Source: Sphingobacteriaceae bacterium | GTDB lineage: Bacteria; Bacteroidota; Bacteroidia; B-17B0; Aurantibacillaceae | Assembly (NCBI GenBank): GCA_025360355.1 | Contig: JANYCL010000376.1 | Coordinates: 1 to 6,563, forward strand | Direction of reading: 5' to 3' | Length of the DNA stretch: 6,563 nt | Shown here: one piece after another, positions 4,167 through 6,563 of the stretch | Numbering within the stretch: position 1 is the stretch's first letter | How the letters are laid out: every line of letters begins with the position of its first letter | The notes under the pieces: generated by a model | The model's input: the letters and a program-made list of their open reading frames with translations, nothing else | Databases searched by the model: none | What the model was told of the DNA's origin: nothing | Made by a program: the position numbers and the translations under genes

Positions 4167-6563
4167 CAGGTAACAAAACAACAGCAATGGCAAGGAGTGC
4201 CTTGTAAAAATTGTTCTTCAGCCGGAGTTGGAAGCTCTGATCAAAAAGGAAACCCGAATACAATACAAAACGGTAACGGTACAGTTGCCACATCTTATAC
4301 TGTATCACAATGCGGTTTAGGCTTTACAGCTGCTTCAGTTCGTTTGAACCAAAGGGCATTTACAGGTATGACAACTCAAAAAGGTCTTCCTCAACCTGCT
4401 CCAATGGTTGTTAGCGGTATCCCGCCTTGTTTTACAATTGTAAAAGCATTTTTATATACAGGTGGTTCAGGAAATGGTGTCGCTATTACTGCAACATTAA
4501 AAAATCCTGCTTTAGCAACTAATAGTTATCCTATGACAATGATCGGTCAGCATACTGATAAATGTTGGGGTTATGTAGGAACTTATAATTATCGTGCTGA
4601 TGTTACAACGGCTATTTCAGGAAATGGGACTTATACATTAAGCGGAATTCCTTGTTTAGGAACAACTCCAAATGATATGGATGGAGCTAGTTTAGTTATT
4701 ATTTATTCTGATCCTTCTCAAACTTTTACCGGACACATGGTTATCGGTGATGGTTGTGTTGAAAAATCAGGAGGAGTAATTACAAATACACTTACCGGAT
4801 TTAATGTGTGTGGCGCTGCTAACTCAACACAAAACTTCGTTATTGTATCCGACTTACAGCAAATTTCTGCAACTCCTATTAATTTGAATTCAGCAACTGC
4901 TAATTATACTTTTGCATCTGCAAGTAATACTGTTTGGGATTATATTCAACAGCCGGGAGCTCCTGCTACAGTTGGACAAACTTCTGCAGTTTATGGTTTT
5001 AGTAATTCCGGTGATTGTTACAATTTCGTTGCAGCGGGTTTATATTACCGTACTGCGTGTAACATTTGTTCATCACCTAATTTAACTATTACTGCTGTTA
5101 CTTCTTCATCTTGTTCTGCAGGTTCTGCCACAGCTACTGTTGCAGGCGGAACTGGTCCTTATACTTATACATGGAGTCCAACTGGGGGTAATGCGTCGTC
5201 CGTTACAGGTGTAGCAACAGGAAACTATACTGTATCAGTAAAAGATGCAACTGGTTGTCAGATTGGAACTGCAACTATTGCGATCAATGCAGCTTCCGGA
5301 CCAACAATTACATGTGCAAGTGCATCAATTTGTGCAGGTACTTCTGCAAATTTAAATGCATCTGGTGCCTTAACTTATACGTGGACGCCTGCTGCCAGTT
5401 TAAATACGGCGAGCGGTCCGAATGTTATTGCTTCGCCTGGTGTAACAACAACTTATTCTGTTAGCGGAACAAATGCTACAGGTTGTGTCGCAACTATTAC
5501 AACAGCTGTAACAGTTAATGCGCTTCCAATAGTTGTAGTTAATAGTCCCGGAACTTGTGTTAATCAAACTATAAATTTAACTTCTACCGGTGGTGGTACT
5601 TATGCATGGACAGGCCCAATGGCTTATTCTTCCGTATTACAAAATCCAAATATTCCAAGTGCTGTTACAGGTATGTCGGGACCATATACAGTTTTAGTAA
5701 CTAGTGCTGCAGGATGTACAGCGTCCGCAGTGTCTAATGTTACTGTGTTCCCATTACCAAATCCTAATATTACAAGTAATAGTCCTGTTTGTGCAGGAGG
5801 TACTTTAAATTTATTCGGTACAGGTGGTGCAACTTATGCATGGAATGGTCCTGGTTATGCAGGTATTTCTCAAAATCCTGTTATTCCTAATGTAACGGCT
5901 GCTGCTAATGGTGTTTATACTTTATTAGTAGCTTCAGGAACTTGTACAGCAAGTATAACTTATACTGTTGTAATTAATCCTGTTCCGGTATTTAATTTTT
6001 CCGATACAAATGTATTATGTTTTGGACAAAGCAACGGTACTTCCAATGTAAACGTTACTGTTGGTACAGGTCCATTTACTTATCAATGGACCACAGTTCC
6101 TGCGCAAAGCACACAAAATGCTACAGCAATTCCTGCCGGAAATTATAATTGTACGGTTACTGATGCTAACGGTTGCGTAACAATAGCTTCCACGCAGATC
6201 ACACAGCCAACTCAATTCTTAGTTGCAATTAATAGCACTACACTCTCTGCTTGTGCAGGAAGTCCTATTAACGTAAATGCTAACGGAAGCGGCGGAACAG
6301 GCCCTTACACATACAATTGGGTTGCCGGTCCTTCTGCTAGTCCTTATACAATTACTGAACCAATGTCGGGAAATTACATGTATACAGTTAATGCAACTGA
6401 TGCTTTTAATTGTCCTGCAACTGCAAATATTAATTTAACTTATTTCCCTCTACCAACCGTAACAGCAACAAGCGATACAATTTGTGGTGGACAAACAGCA
6501 ACGCTTTTTGCAAGCGGTGCTACAACATACATTTGGCAGCCGGGTAATATTACAGGAAATACT
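4101..6563 (+). CDS. Giant secreted Ig/SprB-repeat adhesin-like protein (3' partial)
   Basis: An unbroken frame of 821 codons runs off the right edge. The ATG at 4101 follows an A/T-rich leader. Residues 1-22 form a signal peptide (MKNLTR, a hydrophobic core, then FNA before Gln23). Residues 23 to about 326 form an N-terminal region with 11 cysteines, bracketed by CKNC (35-38) and CNIC (320-323). It contains KAFLYTGG (115-122), YRADVTTAISGNGTY (164-178) and GASLVIIYSD (195-204), a pattern like beta-sandwich domains in other large surface proteins. From residue 327 come Ig/PKD/SprB-like modules, listed separately, each usually with a GxxTYxW core and a closing GC. Known of such proteins: they are exported by T9SS, may be gliding adhesins such as SprB, and usually end in a sorting domain, which would lie outside the window. 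Residues 383-634 contain no Lys, Arg, His, Asp or Glu. A monocistronic start from the 4045 promoter is likely. Adhesin is an inference; ligand and sorting route are unknown. Confidence 0.9.
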   Translation, partial: MKNLTRITLFSLALFSATVFNAQVTKQQQWQGVPCKNCSSAGVGSSDQKGNPNTIQNGNGTVATSYTVSQCGLGFTAASVRLNQRAFTGMTTQKGLPQPAPMVVSGIPPCFTIVKAFLYTGGSGNGVAITATLKNPALATNSYPMTMIGQHTDKCWGYVGTYNYRADVTTAISGNGTYTLSGIPCLGTTPNDMDGASLVIIYSDPSQTFTGHMVIGDGCVEKSGGVITNTLTGFNVCGAANSTQNFVIVSDLQQISATPINLNSATANYTFASASNTVWDYIQQPGAPATVGQTSAVYGFSNSGDCYNFVAAGLYYRTACNICSSPNLTITAVTSSSCSAGSATATVAGGTGPYTYTWSPTGGNASSVTGVATGNYTVSVKDATGCQIGTATIAINAASGPTITCASASICAGTSANLNASGALTYTWTPAASLNTASGPNVIASPGVTTTYSVSGTNATGCVATITTAVTVNALPIVVVNSPGTCVNQTINLTSTGGGTYAWTGPMAYSSVLQNPNIPSAVTGMSGPYTVLVTSAAGCTASAVSNVTVFPLPNPNITSNSPVCAGGTLNLFGTGGATYAWNGPGYAGISQNPVIPNVTAAANGVYTLLVASGTCTASITYTVVINPVPVFNFSDTNVLCFGQSNGTSNVNVTVGTGPFTYQWTTVPAQSTQNATAIPAGNYNCTVTDANGCVTIASTQITQPTQFLVAINSTTLSACAGSPINVNANGSGGTGPYTYNWVAGPSASPYTITEPMSGNYMYTVNATDAFNCPATANINLTYFPLPTVTATSDTICGGQTATLFASGATTYIWQPGNITGNT
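5079..5288 (+). repeat. Module 1, SprB-repeat type
   Basis: Residues 327-396 of the surface protein. SSSCSAGSATATVAGGTGPY, then TYTW, then TGNYTVSVKDATGC and a closing beta strand. The GGTGPYTYTW and GNYTVSVKDATGC signatures match the SprB-repeat pattern (GGTGPYTYxW ... GxYTVxVxDxxGC). Contains the only Lys in the array. Confidence 0.75.
5295..5528 (+). repeat. Module 2, Ig/PKD-like type
   Basis: Starts SGPTITCASASICAG, core LTYTWTP, then GVTTTYSVSGTNATGC and ends TVNALP. It resembles Bacteroidota Ig-like modules with an internal cysteine pair and a Leu-Pro linker. It has no charged residue. Confidence 0.7.
5529..5759 (+). repeat. Module 3, WxGP Ig-like type
   Basis: Core GGTYAWTGP, then LQNPNIPSAV, GPYTVLVTSAAGC and TVFPLP. 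It is closely related to module 4: both share TYAW.GP, QNP.IP and a YT.LV strand, which suggests local duplication. It has no charged residue. Confidence 0.75.
5760..5987 (+). repeat. Module 4, WxGP Ig-like type
   Basis: Opens SPVCAGGTLNLFG, core GATYAWNGPGY, then SQNPVIPNV, GVYTLLVASGTC and VINPVP. It is a sister of module 3 by residue pattern and spacing. It has no charged residue. Confidence 0.75.
5988..6209 (+). repeat. Module 5, SprB-repeat type
   Basis: LCFGQSNGT, core GTGPFTYQW, then PAGNYNCTVTDANGC and ITQP. This is the best SprB-repeat match in the array: the CFG..NG start, GTGPFTYQW, AGNY.CTVTDANGC and the closing ITQP all fit. Charged residues reappear here as two Asp. Confidence 0.8.
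6210..6455 (+). repeat. Module 6, mixed SprB/Ig-like type
   Basis: Opens LSACAGSPINVNANG, core GTGPYTYNW, then SGNYMYTVNATDAFNC and closes YFPLP. It combines the SprB-like GTGPYTYxW with the CAG start and PLP linker of the Ig-like modules. Confidence 0.7.
6456..6563 (+). repeat. Module 7, Ig/PKD-like type (cut by window end)
   Basis: TVTATSDTICGGQTATLFAS, then GATTYIWQPG, where the window stops. The first half of another Ig-like module shows that the array continues beyond the right edge. Confidence 0.7.

Noticed and set aside
5255..5464. Cysteine-rich 69-codon frame (metal-binding-like translation)
   Set aside because: It is an out-of-frame reading of the Ala/Thr-rich module codons (GCA, ACT, GTT read as TGC, TGT). 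The surface-protein frame is continuous through it.
6015..6215. 66-codon minus-strand frame
   Set aside because: It is antisense to modules 5 and 6 and lacks independent support.
5079..6563. CRISPR array or DNA-level tandem repeat
   Set aside because: The repetition is at the protein level (module lengths about 70-82 residues with diverged DNA). There are no identical short repeats with regular spacers.

Overview
The window looks like a chromosomal segment from a member of the Bacteroidota. It is visibly AT-rich. The start codons lack clear Shine-Dalgarno sequences and are preceded by A-rich DNA. One intergenic region carries a match to the Bacteroidota -7 promoter element (TAnnTTTG). The right end encodes a very large secreted protein built of SprB/PKD-like modules, typical of gliding or type IX secretion (T9SS) lineages of this phylum. 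The genus cannot be fixed from the sequence alone.

Left block (3-2914, plus strand, probably one operon). The 3' part of a membrane protein comes first, with NarI/HdrE-like membrane helices and two [4Fe-4S] ferredoxin motifs. It is followed after 35 bases by a soluble protein with two cysteine-rich CCG-type domains (HdrB/HdrD-like), and after 3 more bases by a TPR lipoprotein. The first two together contain every part of a membrane heterodisulfide-reductase-like electron-transfer module (HdrE + HdrC + HdrB). Its substrate in bacteria of this kind is not known to me. The 35-base gap contains three tandem copies of an octamer, TTTGCGNN.

Middle (2915-3862, minus strand). A divergent M42-type metallopeptidase gene converges on the TPR gene. 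The two stop codons abut with no base between them (TAATTA).

Intergenic region (3863-4100). It separates the peptidase gene from the divergently oriented gene on its right. It holds a good candidate promoter for the rightward gene, a small hairpin and an 8-bp inverted repeat, and no gene that I can support.

Right block (4101-6563 and beyond, plus strand). An uninterrupted 821-codon frame runs off the right edge. It encodes a signal peptide, a cysteine-rich N-terminal region of about 300 residues that I cannot name with certainty, and then six complete and one partial Ig/SprB-like modules of about 70-82 residues. The modules are almost free of charged residues. This is probably a cell-surface or secreted adhesin-like protein, and its sorting domain, if present, lies outside the window.

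Most of the window is recognisable. The least explained parts are the N-terminal region of the giant surface protein, its long charge-free module array, the octamer repeat in the operon, and the substrate of the Hdr-like module.
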